In this document: in pieces, positions 50,647-57,857 of the stretch
Position numbering within the stretch: the first letter of the stretch is position 1
How the letters are laid out: each line of letters begins with the position of its first letter
Assembly (NCBI GenBank): GCA_963698885.1
Contig: CAVOSJ010000002.1
Span: 1-64,000 of the forward strand
DNA: 64,000 bases
From: JBARKJ01 sp963698885
GTDB taxonomy: Bacteria > Nitrospirota > JACRHJ01
Direction: 5' to 3'
Translations under genes and position numbers: made by a program
Notes under the pieces: model-generated
Database searches by the model: none
What the model saw: only the letters and a program-made list of their open reading frames with translations
Told to the model about the DNA's origin: nothing

Positions 50647-50987
50647 CAAATAGTTCCGAGCCTCGAAGTTCGATTTTCCGCGTGCGAAAAAACCGGGCGA
50701 TTTAGTGCGTAACTCCTTGCGGAATAAAGCGAATTTCGTTTAATTCGCGCAAAAAAACATGTATTCGTAAACCCCCTTCCATGCATCAAAATCGCTCCCT
50801 GGTACCCTTAAAACGTCTGAAATCGATACCCGCCGGGAAATCGCCGGATAAGTCATTTATATATTGATGGAGTTTATTTTACGATTAGTTCGGGCGCGAA
50901 ACAGGAAGGGCTATTAAGAGCAGAGTGCGCCACTAATTTATAGAAGTCCCCCCATTGCAACCAAATAGACCAACCGCTTAGAATTTC
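50647..50987. other. 341-bp non-coding stretch with an isolated long hairpin
   Basis: No supported gene on either strand; the longest plausible reading (28 codons from 50783) has no ribosome binding site. At 50884-50937, ATTAGT and ACTAAT plus GGCGC and GCGCC form an 11-bp two-part stem around a loop of about 29 nt. No known RNA family was recognised. Confidence 0.4.
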
Positions 50988-51017
50988 TTGACATGGCTCT
51001 TCCGCTTCGGATATATT
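50988..51017 (+). promoter_or_regulatory. promoter of the riboswitch-controlled cbi operon
   Basis: TTGACA (50988-50993) and TATATT (51012-51017) at 18-bp spacing. Transcription would begin near 51024, just before the aptamer. Confidence 0.65.
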
Positions 51018-51029
51018 TTGGTTGAGATT

Positions 51030-51212
51030 TTCGGCGCCCTTCGGGGCTTAAAAGGGAATCCCGTGAAGTGGCCCCAGGTGGGGCTATTGAACCGGGAGCG
51101 GACCCGCCGCTGTAACCGGTGACGAAACCCATAAGATAAGCCACTGTCCTTTAGGGATGGGAAGGCGTGGGGAGTAGGAAGACCCGGGAGCCAGAAGACC
51201 TGCCGGAAATAA
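51030..51212 (+). promoter_or_regulatory. cobalamin (B12) riboswitch
   Basis: A cobalamin aptamer is recognisable from its conserved blocks in order: AAAAGGGAATCCCGTG, GAGCGGACCCGCCGCTGTAA, AAGCCACTG, GGGAAGGCG, and the B12 box AGCCAGAAGACCTGCC at 51189-51204. A strong terminator follows 57 bp later, so bound adenosylcobalamin should stop transcription of the Co/Ni transporter operon. Confidence 0.93.
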
Positions 51213-51268
51213 AGCCGTCCTCTATGGAAAAGGAGGCGGCATCTACATTTGGATTATAAAAACGTATA

Positions 51269-51316
51269 ATCCTCCCCTTAAAACCCGCTTGCGGGTGCCC
51301 CGGGGAGGATTTTTTT
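51269..51316 (+). terminator. expression-platform terminator of the B12 riboswitch
   Basis: ATCCTCCCC pairs with GGGGAGGAT, with an inner ACCCGC/GCGGGT hairpin, then seven T. It stands between the aptamer and cbiM. Confidence 0.85.
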
Positions 51317-51378
51317 GTTTCGGCCGCATTTTTTATACGGACTTTAACCTTGTTGGCCCTTAAGGCCGGAGACGCGGG

Positions 51379-52128
51379 ATGAAAAACAGAAAGCTGCTTG
51401 TCGCGGGGTTGCTGGTTGCCCTGTTTGCCGTACCGGTAAACGCCTTCGCCATGCACATCGGTGAAGGAATCCTCCCGTTCAACTGGTGCGCGTTATGGTT
51501 CGCCTGCGCGGCTCCTTTCGTAGCCCTTGGGCTTTATAAACTTAAAAAGGACAAAAACGTCGGCAGGAAAAAGCCGCTTCTCGGCATGGTAGCCGCCGCG
51601 ATATTCATAGTATCGTGCATGCCCATACCGGTCCCGACGGCGGGTACTTGCTCGCACCCGGCCGGGACCGCGATGGCCGCGATACTCATAGGGCCGCTCT
51701 ACAGCGTACTTGCAACTGCCGTCGCGCTCCTGCTCCAGGCGCTGTTCCTTGCCCACGGGGGGATAACCACATGGGGAGCGAACATCACCTCCATGGGGAT
51801 AGTCGGTTCCTTCGTCGGCTACGCAGTCTTCAAGGGGCTTACAAAATTAAATGTGCCGCTGGTCGTTGCGGCCTTCTTTGCGGGGCTTATTGGAGACTGG
51901 GCCGTATACGCGACAACATCGTTTGAACTTGCCTCCGCTTTGCACGGGCCTGGAGAGTTCTATAAACTTTTCTATACTATCGCGCTCGCATTCGTGCCGA
52001 CACAGCTCCCGCTCGGCATCCTTGAGGGCTTTCTAACAGCCGGGGCGGTAAAGTTCCTGCAAAGCCGCAGGCCGGAGCTTTTCGGAGTAAAAGTATTAAA
52101 GCCGGCGACCGGGGAGGTGGAGGCATGA
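51379..52128 (+). CDS. cbiM: cobalt/nickel ECF transporter substrate-binding component CbiM
   Basis: A 249-residue membrane S component. A signal peptide ends AFA, so cleavage would expose a mature N-terminus MHIGEG, whose amino group and His bind the metal in CbiM/NikM. About six further helices follow, with VPTAGTCSHPAGT, GGITTWGANI and FVPTQLPLGILEG conserved. The B12 riboswitch upstream indicates cobalt supply for cobalamin, although NikR next door keeps nickel possible. It overlaps the next gene by 4 bp. Confidence 0.92.
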   Translation: MKNRKLLVAGLLVALFAVPVNAFAMHIGEGILPFNWCALWFACAAPFVALGLYKLKKDKNVGRKKPLLGMVAAAIFIVSCMPIPVPTAGTCSHPAGTAMAAILIGPLYSVLATAVALLLQALFLAHGGITTWGANITSMGIVGSFVGYAVFKGLTKLNVPLVVAAFFAGLIGDWAVYATTSFELASALHGPGEFYKLFYTIALAFVPTQLPLGILEGFLTAGAVKFLQSRRPELFGVKVLKPATGEVEA

Positions 52129-52421
52129 AAGCCCGAAGCCGGGCAGCCGGCCTTATGCTCGCCCTATCGTGCGCCCTGCTTTTGTGTTTTTCCGTAGCCG
52201 CTTTTGCCGCCGGGGAAAAATGGCAGGGAGTGGACGAGACGGTTGTGGAGAAATACTCCGTGGAACACGGACGTCCCCCAAAACTGCACATTATAGAGCC
52301 TACGGGCGACGCGCTGCTGTTCGTTTTTTTGATCGCGGGAGTCGCCGGCGGTTTCACTCTTGGCTACTATTACCGGGATTTCACGGCAAAAAAGAGCGAT
52401 GGAGAGACAGATGCGATTTGA
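52125..52421 (+). CDS. small membrane subunit of the Co/Ni transporter (CbiN-like)
   Basis: A 98-residue protein with a signal-anchor or signal peptide (about 1-26), a short periplasmic part with KWQGVDETVVEKY, and one C-terminal transmembrane helix (LLFVFLIAGVAGGFTLGYYY). This two-helix form in the position after cbiM equals CbiN in function, though sequence likeness to classical CbiN is weak. Similar small proteins accompany cbiM in other deltaproteobacteria. It is coupled to cbiM and cbiQ by overlaps. Confidence 0.75.
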   Translation: MKARSRAAGLMLALSCALLLCFSVAAFAAGEKWQGVDETVVEKYSVEHGRPPKLHIIEPTGDALLFVFLIAGVAGGFTLGYYYRDFTAKKSDGETDAI

Positions 52422-53077
52422 GATTTTTTCGGAAGTCTCCGAAAATGGCGGGTTTATAAGGCGCATGGACGCCAGGGTCAAAATTATCGTCGTCGGCGGC
52501 GTGTCTCGTCCTTGCCGTAGCCTCTTCCAACCCGGCGGTGCCGGTTACGATAGGGATAGTCTGCCTCGCGCTGCTCCTTGCGTCCGGCGCGCCTTTGAAG
52601 ACCGTGCTTTTCAGGGTCTCGGAGCCCTTGTTCTTCGCGCTGATGCTTGCGCTGTTCCAGTTGTTCTTAACCGGCGGCGCGCCGCTTGCCCGTTTCGAGG
52701 TTTTTGGGCTGAACCTTTCCCCAAGCGCGCAGGGCCTCGACAACGGGCTTCATATAATGGCCCGCGTATTCGGCGCGGTCTTTGCCGTGCTCTTCCTCAC
52801 GATGACGACGCCCGTCCATAAGCTCCTTTCCGCGGCCGCGAAGCTCAGGATGCCGAAGGCGCTGGTGGAGTTGTCCCTCTTTGCCTACCGTTATATATTC
52901 GTCCTGATAGACGACGCCGTAACAATATATCAGGCGCAGAAGGTACGCCTGGGATATTCCGGGGCGGGGGTGTCCGTCCGCTCGCTCGGCACGCTCTGCG
53001 GCGCGGTATTCGTCAGGGCTTACTCCCGCGCCGAGGCCGCCGCCGACTCCATGGAACTCCGCGGGTACGAAGGATAA
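52411..53077 (+). CDS. cbiQ: Co/Ni ECF transporter transmembrane component CbiQ, apparent frameshift
   Basis: T component coupling the ATPases to CbiM. Frame one (from ATG 52411, or 52399 in the same frame) encodes MRFEIFSEVSENGGF and RRMDARVKIIVVG. The second frame continues LVLAVASS through PVTIGIVCLALLL and the remaining helices, with coupling motifs such as RYIFVLIDDAVTIYQAQKVR and AAADSMELRG. Deleting one T at about 52504 joins them into about 221 residues. Unless repaired, only a truncated CbiQ could be made. Its stop overlaps the cbiO start. Confidence 0.82.
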
Positions 53078-53907
53078 TGGACGCTGTAAGGGCCGAAACC
53101 ATCTCTTTTGCCTATCCGGACGGGACTGCCGCCCTGTCTAACGTCGATTTCCGCGCGGAAAAAGGGGAGTTCATAGGGCTACTCGCTTCCAACGGCTCCG
53201 GAAAGACTACTCTGCTAAGGCTTCTGTGCGGCCTTTTGAAGCCTTCCGCAGGTCAAATCGAGATAAACGGAAAAAGGATTAACGACATTCCCAAGCGCGA
53301 ACTTTTCCGGCAGTTGGGAATGGTGTTCCAGAACCCCGCCGACCAGCTCTTCGCGGCGACGCTTGCCGAGGACGTCGCATTCGGCCCGGTAAATATGGGT
53401 TTCTCGCCGGGTGAAGTGAAGGAGCGAGTGGATAAGGCCATCGAGGACGCGGGCCTTGGCGGCCTTGGACAAAAGCCTATCCAGGCCCTTAGCTACGGCC
53501 AGCAGAAACGGGCCTGCATAGCGGGCCTGCTCGCGATGGGGCAGAATATAATGTTACTCGACGAACCTACCGCGGGGCTGGACCCGATGGGCGAGTACAA
53601 GACGATGAACCTCCTGATGCGCCTGAACCGGGAGAAGGGGATAACGATGGTAATGGCGACGCACAACGTGGACCTGGTGCCGCTTTTTATAGACCGGCTG
53701 TATATCCTGAGCAAGGGTAAAGTGGCGAGGGAAGGCACGCCGGCGGAAGTTTTCAACGCTTCAGCGGACTTAAAAGGTGTAAAACTCCGCCTCCCGCAGA
53801 TTGCCGAGCTTATCGAGAAGATGAAGGACGAAGACCACGTAAGTTTCGACCGCCTCCCGCTTACAATCGGCGAGGCCCGCCGGGACCTCCTGAAGAAATT
53901 CAAATAA
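53077..53907 (+). CDS. cbiO: Co/Ni ECF transporter ATPase CbiO
   Basis: A 276-residue ABC ATPase energising metal uptake. Walker A ASNGSGKTT, Q-loop MVFQNPADQ, signature LSYGQQKR (Ser-Tyr variant of LSGGQ), Walker B IMLLDEPTAGLD and switch His in MATHNVD are visible. The EDVAFGP stretch after the Q-loop is typical of ECF ATPases. A single ATPase implies a homodimer. It completes the cbi operon behind the B12 riboswitch. Confidence 0.94.
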   Translation: MDAVRAETISFAYPDGTAALSNVDFRAEKGEFIGLLASNGSGKTTLLRLLCGLLKPSAGQIEINGKRINDIPKRELFRQLGMVFQNPADQLFAATLAEDVAFGPVNMGFSPGEVKERVDKAIEDAGLGGLGQKPIQALSYGQQKRACIAGLLAMGQNIMLLDEPTAGLDPMGEYKTMNLLMRLNREKGITMVMATHNVDLVPLFIDRLYILSKGKVAREGTPAEVFNASADLKGVKLRLPQIAELIEKMKDEDHVSFDRLPLTIGEARRDLLKKFK

Positions 53908-53960
53908 AGCTTCATGGCAGTTTTTTTGAAAACGGAATCCTAACTTGGCAGGATTAGGTA

Positions 53961-55133
53961 TTGTTCTTGCGTAGAATTTTTATTATCGTTTTAGACGGCT
54001 TCGGTGTCGGCGCGCTCCCGGACGCGAAGGATTACGGCGACGAGGGCGCGAATACGCTCCTGCACGTGGCATTGGCCGCGGGCGGGCTTTCCTTGCCGAA
54101 TTTCGAGTCTCTGGGACTTGGGAACCTGGGGGATTTCAAGGGCCTTGCGAAAAGGGATGACTGTAGAGGTTCATTCGGTCGCATGGCTGAAAAATCGAAG
54201 GGCAAGGACAGCATATCCGGGCATTGGGAGATCGCGGGCCTTAAGCTTGATAAGCCGTTCCCCGTCTATCCGCGCGGGTTCCCGCCGGAACTGATGGACG
54301 AGTTCAGGGTAAGAACTGGCAGGGAGGCGCTTGGCAACGTCGCCGCGTCCGGCACGGAAATAATCGACAGGCTTGGTGAAGAGCATCTGCAAACCGGCCA
54401 GCCGATAGTCTATACCTCCGTTGACAGCGTATTTCAGATCGCGGCGCACGTGGACGTGATACCGCTTCCGGAACTCTACGACATCTGCCGGGCGGCGCGG
54501 GAGATGCTCTCTGGCAAGCATGCCGTCGGCAGGGTAATCGCGAGGCCGTTTAAAGGCGTACCCGGCCGTTTCCGCCGCACCACCGATAGAAGAGATTTTT
54601 CACTGTCCCCCACGGGCGATACCCTGCTGGACAAGGCAAAAGCGGCGGGACTGCCCGTGGTCGGAATTGGGAAAATCGAAGATTTATTTGACGGCCGGGG
54701 GTTGACGGAAGCCGTCCATACGGCGGGCAACACGGACGGGATGGCACGGAAGACTCGGCGGCGGCGGAGCAGGATAAGTCGTGGAATTATTTTTACAAAC
54801 CTGGTGGACTTTGATATGCTCTACGGGCACAGAAACGACGCCGTCGGGTATTATAAGGCCCTGGTGGAGTTCGATGGCTGGCTCCCTAAGATGATGGGCG
54901 CGATGAGGCCGGGCGACCTGCTTTTCATCACCGGCGACCACGGGACCGACCCCGGCTTTAGCGGCACAGACCATACCCGCGAATACGTGCCGTTACTCGT
55001 CTACGGCCCCGGAATAAAAGGCGGCGTAAACCTCGGCACGCGGGAGAGCTTCTCCGATTTGGGCGCGACGGTTGCGGAGGCGCTGGGAATAAAAATCAAC
55101 AGAGGGAAGAGCTTTTTAAAGTCGCTATCTTAG
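53961..55133 (+). CDS. deoB: phosphopentomutase
   Basis: Interconverts ribose or deoxyribose 1- and 5-phosphates in nucleoside salvage. The 390 residues carry alkaline-phosphatase-superfamily metal motifs: LDGFGVGALPDA, SISGHWEI, FTNLVDFDMLYGHR, ITGDHGTDP and GTDHTREYVP. It begins at TTG 53961 after AGGATTAGG. Around residue 260, in place of the usual acidic helix after DGM, the frame reads an Arg-rich run. A neighbouring frame there encodes an acidic, Ala-rich stretch, so two compensating indels are possible. It ends next to repeat copy E. Confidence 0.9.
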   Translation: MFLRRIFIIVLDGFGVGALPDAKDYGDEGANTLLHVALAAGGLSLPNFESLGLGNLGDFKGLAKRDDCRGSFGRMAEKSKGKDSISGHWEIAGLKLDKPFPVYPRGFPPELMDEFRVRTGREALGNVAASGTEIIDRLGEEHLQTGQPIVYTSVDSVFQIAAHVDVIPLPELYDICRAAREMLSGKHAVGRVIARPFKGVPGRFRRTTDRRDFSLSPTGDTLLDKAKAAGLPVVGIGKIEDLFDGRGLTEAVHTAGNTDGMARKTRRRRSRISRGIIFTNLVDFDMLYGHRNDAVGYYKALVEFDGWLPKMMGAMRPGDLLFITGDHGTDPGFSGTDHTREYVPLLVYGPGIKGGVNLGTRESFSDLGATVAEALGIKINRGKSFLKSLS

Positions 55134-55135
55134 CA

Positions 55136-55233
55136 AAACCGTTACCTTTTTGGGAAAAAGGTAACGCCAAAAACTTTTAAACTGTCCCGTTTTCTTTGTG
55201 TTACTTTCTTTTTCGCAAAAGAAAGTAACGGTC
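55136..55233 (+). repeat. interspersed double-hairpin repeat, copy E
   Basis: Stems GTTACCTTTTT/AAAAAGGTAAC (55141-55165) and GTTACTTTCTTTT/AAAAGAAAGTAAC (55200-55229), with the GCCAAAAACTTTTAAACTG spacer. It begins three bases after the deoB stop codon and fills the gap to dgt. Confidence 0.85.
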
Positions 55234-55239
55234 TAAAAT

Positions 55240-56274
55240 ATGAACATACGCCAGCAGACAGAAAAAATAGAAGAAGAAATCCTGCATCCCCGTGCGGCGA
55301 AGGCGGCGATGAGCAAGGGCCGGGCTGTTCCTGAAACCGAGGGGATCATCCGCACGGCGTATCAGCACGACCGCGACCGCATAATCCACAGCAAATCGTT
55401 TCGCCGCTTAAAGCACAAGGCCCAGGTGTTCCTGTCCCCGGAAGGCGACCACTACCGCACAAGGCTAACGCATACGCTTGAGGTAAGCCAGATAGCTCGA
55501 ACCATTTCTAAAGCGCTTAGGCTCAACGAAGACTTGACTGAGGCCATCGCGCTTGGGCACGACCTCGGGCATACCCCTTTCGGCCATGCGGGGGAATCGG
55601 TACTGAACTCCATCCTGCCCGGCGGGTTCAACCATTACGAGCAGAGCCTTCGGGTGGTGGACGTGCTGGAGAGGGACGGGCAGGGCCTGAACCTTACCTA
55701 TGAGGTGCGGGACGGGATTCTAAGGCACTCCAAGGGCAAGGGCGCGATGCTTCCCGATGGCGCTAACGACAGGGCGGAGACGCTGGAGGGGCAGGTCGTG
55801 AGGGTGGCGGACGGGATAGCCTACGCCAACCACGACTTGGACGACGCGGTCCGGGCGAAGGTGATAAAAAATTCCGCCGTGCCGAAGGAAATTATAAAAA
55901 CACTGGGAAACAGCCATGCGAAGAGAATAGACACCATGGTGAAAGACGTTATATTCTCCAGCCTGGACTGCGGTCTTCACGAGATAAGGATGGGGGATAG
56001 CGTCCGTGAGGCCACGGAAGAGCTTAGGTCTTTTCTTTTCGTTAATGTGTATGAGAATAAAAAGACTTACGGCGAGTTTTTAAAGGCCACCAAAATCCTG
56101 ACCGAGATATATAATTATTTCCTGGATGAAAATGTAATCCTGCCCGGGTCCTACGGCAAATTAAATTCGGACCGGGCGCGCAAGGTCAGCGATTTCGTGG
56201 CGGGCATGACGGACAGGTACGCCCTGAAGCTTTACCAGGACCTGTTCATACCGAGGCCCTGGGCGGAGATGTAA
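55240..56274 (+). CDS. dgt: deoxyguanosinetriphosphate triphosphohydrolase-like protein
   Basis: A 344-residue HD-superfamily dNTPase that releases triphosphate from dGTP or other dNTPs. Metal residues are visible in RTRLTHTLEVSQIA, LGHDLGHTPFGHAGE and the later VADGIAYANHDLDD. SKSFRRLKHKAQVF and NHYEQSLRVVD fit the dGTPase-like family. A repeat element replaces the usual leader: the ATG follows it within 7 bp and lacks a clear Shine-Dalgarno sequence. Together with deoB and the downstream RNR it belongs to nucleotide metabolism. Confidence 0.9.
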   Translation: MNIRQQTEKIEEEILHPRAAKAAMSKGRAVPETEGIIRTAYQHDRDRIIHSKSFRRLKHKAQVFLSPEGDHYRTRLTHTLEVSQIARTISKALRLNEDLTEAIALGHDLGHTPFGHAGESVLNSILPGGFNHYEQSLRVVDVLERDGQGLNLTYEVRDGILRHSKGKGAMLPDGANDRAETLEGQVVRVADGIAYANHDLDDAVRAKVIKNSAVPKEIIKTLGNSHAKRIDTMVKDVIFSSLDCGLHEIRMGDSVREATEELRSFLFVNVYENKKTYGEFLKATKILTEIYNYFLDENVILPGSYGKLNSDRARKVSDFVAGMTDRYALKLYQDLFIPRPWAEM

Positions 56275-56327
56275 GCTCTCAACTTCCTCATAAGGCATTA
56301 CGCACTCGTTACCTCTTAACAAATAAA

Positions 56328-56356
56328 TTGATTTTATTCCTTATTTGTATTATAAA
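56328..56356 (+). promoter_or_regulatory. candidate promoter of the response-regulator gene
   Basis: TTGATT (56328-56333) and TATAAA (56351-56356), 17 bp apart. It partly overlaps an inverted repeat, ACAAATAA (56319-56326) with TTATTTGT (56341-56348), that could be an operator. Confidence 0.45.
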
Positions 56357-56391
56357 AAAAGGCGATAGGCGCGCGTCCTTCTGGAGGAACT

Positions 56392-57473
56392 ATGCCATAC
56401 AAGGTTTATCTGGCAGACGACAGCATCACGATACAGAAAGTCGTCGAGCTGACCCTGTCCGAAGAGGATTTTGAAGTAACTGCTTTCGGTGACGGGGAAT
56501 CCGCGCTTGACGCTGCCAGGAAGGCCGCTCCGGATATCATCCTCGCGGACATCGTCATGCCCCGTATGGACGGCTACCAGCTTTCTCAGGCGGTAAAGCA
56601 GGACCCGGCCCTGAAAAACATCCCGGTGCTGCTCCTCGCCGGGACCTTCGAGAATTTTGACGCCGGCCTGGCCTCCTCCTCCCTGGCTGACGGCCATATC
56701 ATAAAGCCCTTCGAGTCTTCCGAACTGATAAATAAAGTTAAAGAACTGGTGGAGAGAAAGGCCAGGATGGCCCCGGGGCCCCAGGCGCCCCATGGTGAGC
56801 GCGTACCCCTGGAGGCCGAACCGGCGGAAGAAATCCTGGACGCGGAACCCGTGGACGACCTCTGGAGCGTCGTGGATATGCAGAGCGAGGACCAGCCTCT
56901 GGCGGGGGCGTCGGAAGTCATGTCTTATTTTACCGCGCCTGCCCCCCAGGCCCCAGACGAGAGACTGCCCTGGGACGAACTGCCAATGGACGCCGTGATG
57001 GAAGAAGATGAAGAGCCTGCGGAGGCATTCCTGGCAGACGAGGACGACGCGGTTTTTCTGGCCCAGGAAGCCCCTGAAGAAGCACTGGAAGCAGTGGAAG
57101 CGGATGAATTTGTAGAAACGGACGAGGTTTTAGAAGCGGAGGAAGCGGGGCCCGCGGCGCTCGACGTGAGTGATTTCATGCAGGTGCCGTCGTTTGCCCC
57201 CATCGCCCAGGGAGAAAAAGAGCCATCGTTGTTGCAGCGGCTGAACCGGATGACCTCCATAAGCTGGTGGAGGCGAAGGTCCGGGAGGTTATTTCAAGGA
57301 TGTCCAAAGAGGCGGCCGAGAAGGTTGTCTGGGAGGTCATACCCGGCGTGGCGGAGAAGGTTGTCTGGGAAGTCGTGCCGGCTGTAGTCGAGAAGGTTGT
57401 CTGGGAGGTGGTCCCCGGGCTGGCCGAGCAAATAATACTGAAGGAAATCGAGAAACTCAAAGCGGGGTCCTGA
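56392..57473 (+). CDS. response regulator with amphipathic C-terminal repeats, apparent frameshift
   Basis: About 360 residues when repaired. Residues 1-122 form a receiver domain with Asp9-Asp10, phospho-acceptor Asp53 (ADIVMP) and Lys in IIKPF. A long acidic, Pro-rich linker follows (about 130-270). The C-terminal part, in another frame, has four copies of an EKVVWEVVP-like unit and ends in KEIEKLKAG. Adding one base near 57225-57228 joins them (ending VVAAAEPDDLHKLVEAKV). Such tails occur in deltaproteobacterial regulators and probably bind membranes or partners. GGAGG precedes the ATG. Confidence 0.78.
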
Positions 57474-57726
57474 AGACGGCGGCGGTTTCGTCCGTTATCT
57501 CCCGCATCACCGGCTGCAACCTGCATTCCTGTTAGTTCCATAATAGTGTCCAGATATACGGGTTGCTCCTGCGCGTGCCTTTTTATTGCTATATCCTTAT
57601 TTTCGCATGTGCCCCTGGCAGTACATCTATCCTGTCGCATACCACGTAATATTATCCGCGGTTTGGATGGGAAAAGGCTCTAAACGACAAAATGCGAATA
57701 GAGCTTAAAAAGTTCTAAAAAAATGG
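57474..57726. other. non-coding leader region before the RNR promoter
   Basis: No gene could be supported on either strand in this 253-bp stretch. The one notable element is an inverted repeat, GCTCTA and TAGAGC, at about 57686-57711. Confidence 0.4.
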
Positions 57727-57754
57727 TTGACTCCCATATATTGTGGTGTATAAT
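57727..57754 (+). promoter_or_regulatory. RNR promoter with embedded NrdR-box-like element
   Basis: TTGACT (57727-57732) and TATAAT (57749-57754) at 16-bp spacing. The spacer contains CCCATATATTGTGG, which resembles the NrdR box core. NrdR binding there would block RNA polymerase. A clear second box at the usual distance was not found. Confidence 0.5.
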
Positions 57755-57857
57755 AAAAAAACTACAAAATAGGCAGTCATTTTCCACAATTTCCTTTGGC
57801 AGAACCAGCGGTTAGCTATAGAATTCTAAGAATTTATACTTCTTATCGGAGGCGGCT

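Noticed and set aside
50938..51144. 68-codon minus-strand frame
   Set aside because: It overlaps the cobalamin riboswitch and its promoter and has no homology-like features.
2945..55233. CRISPR array
   Set aside because: The hairpin repeats are dispersed singly over 50 kb with no spacer-repeat periodicity and no cas genes.
57560..57640. Protein-like minus-strand frames between the response regulator and nrdJ
   Set aside because: Short, without a start codon in good context, and partly an extension of an antisense frame over the response-regulator gene.
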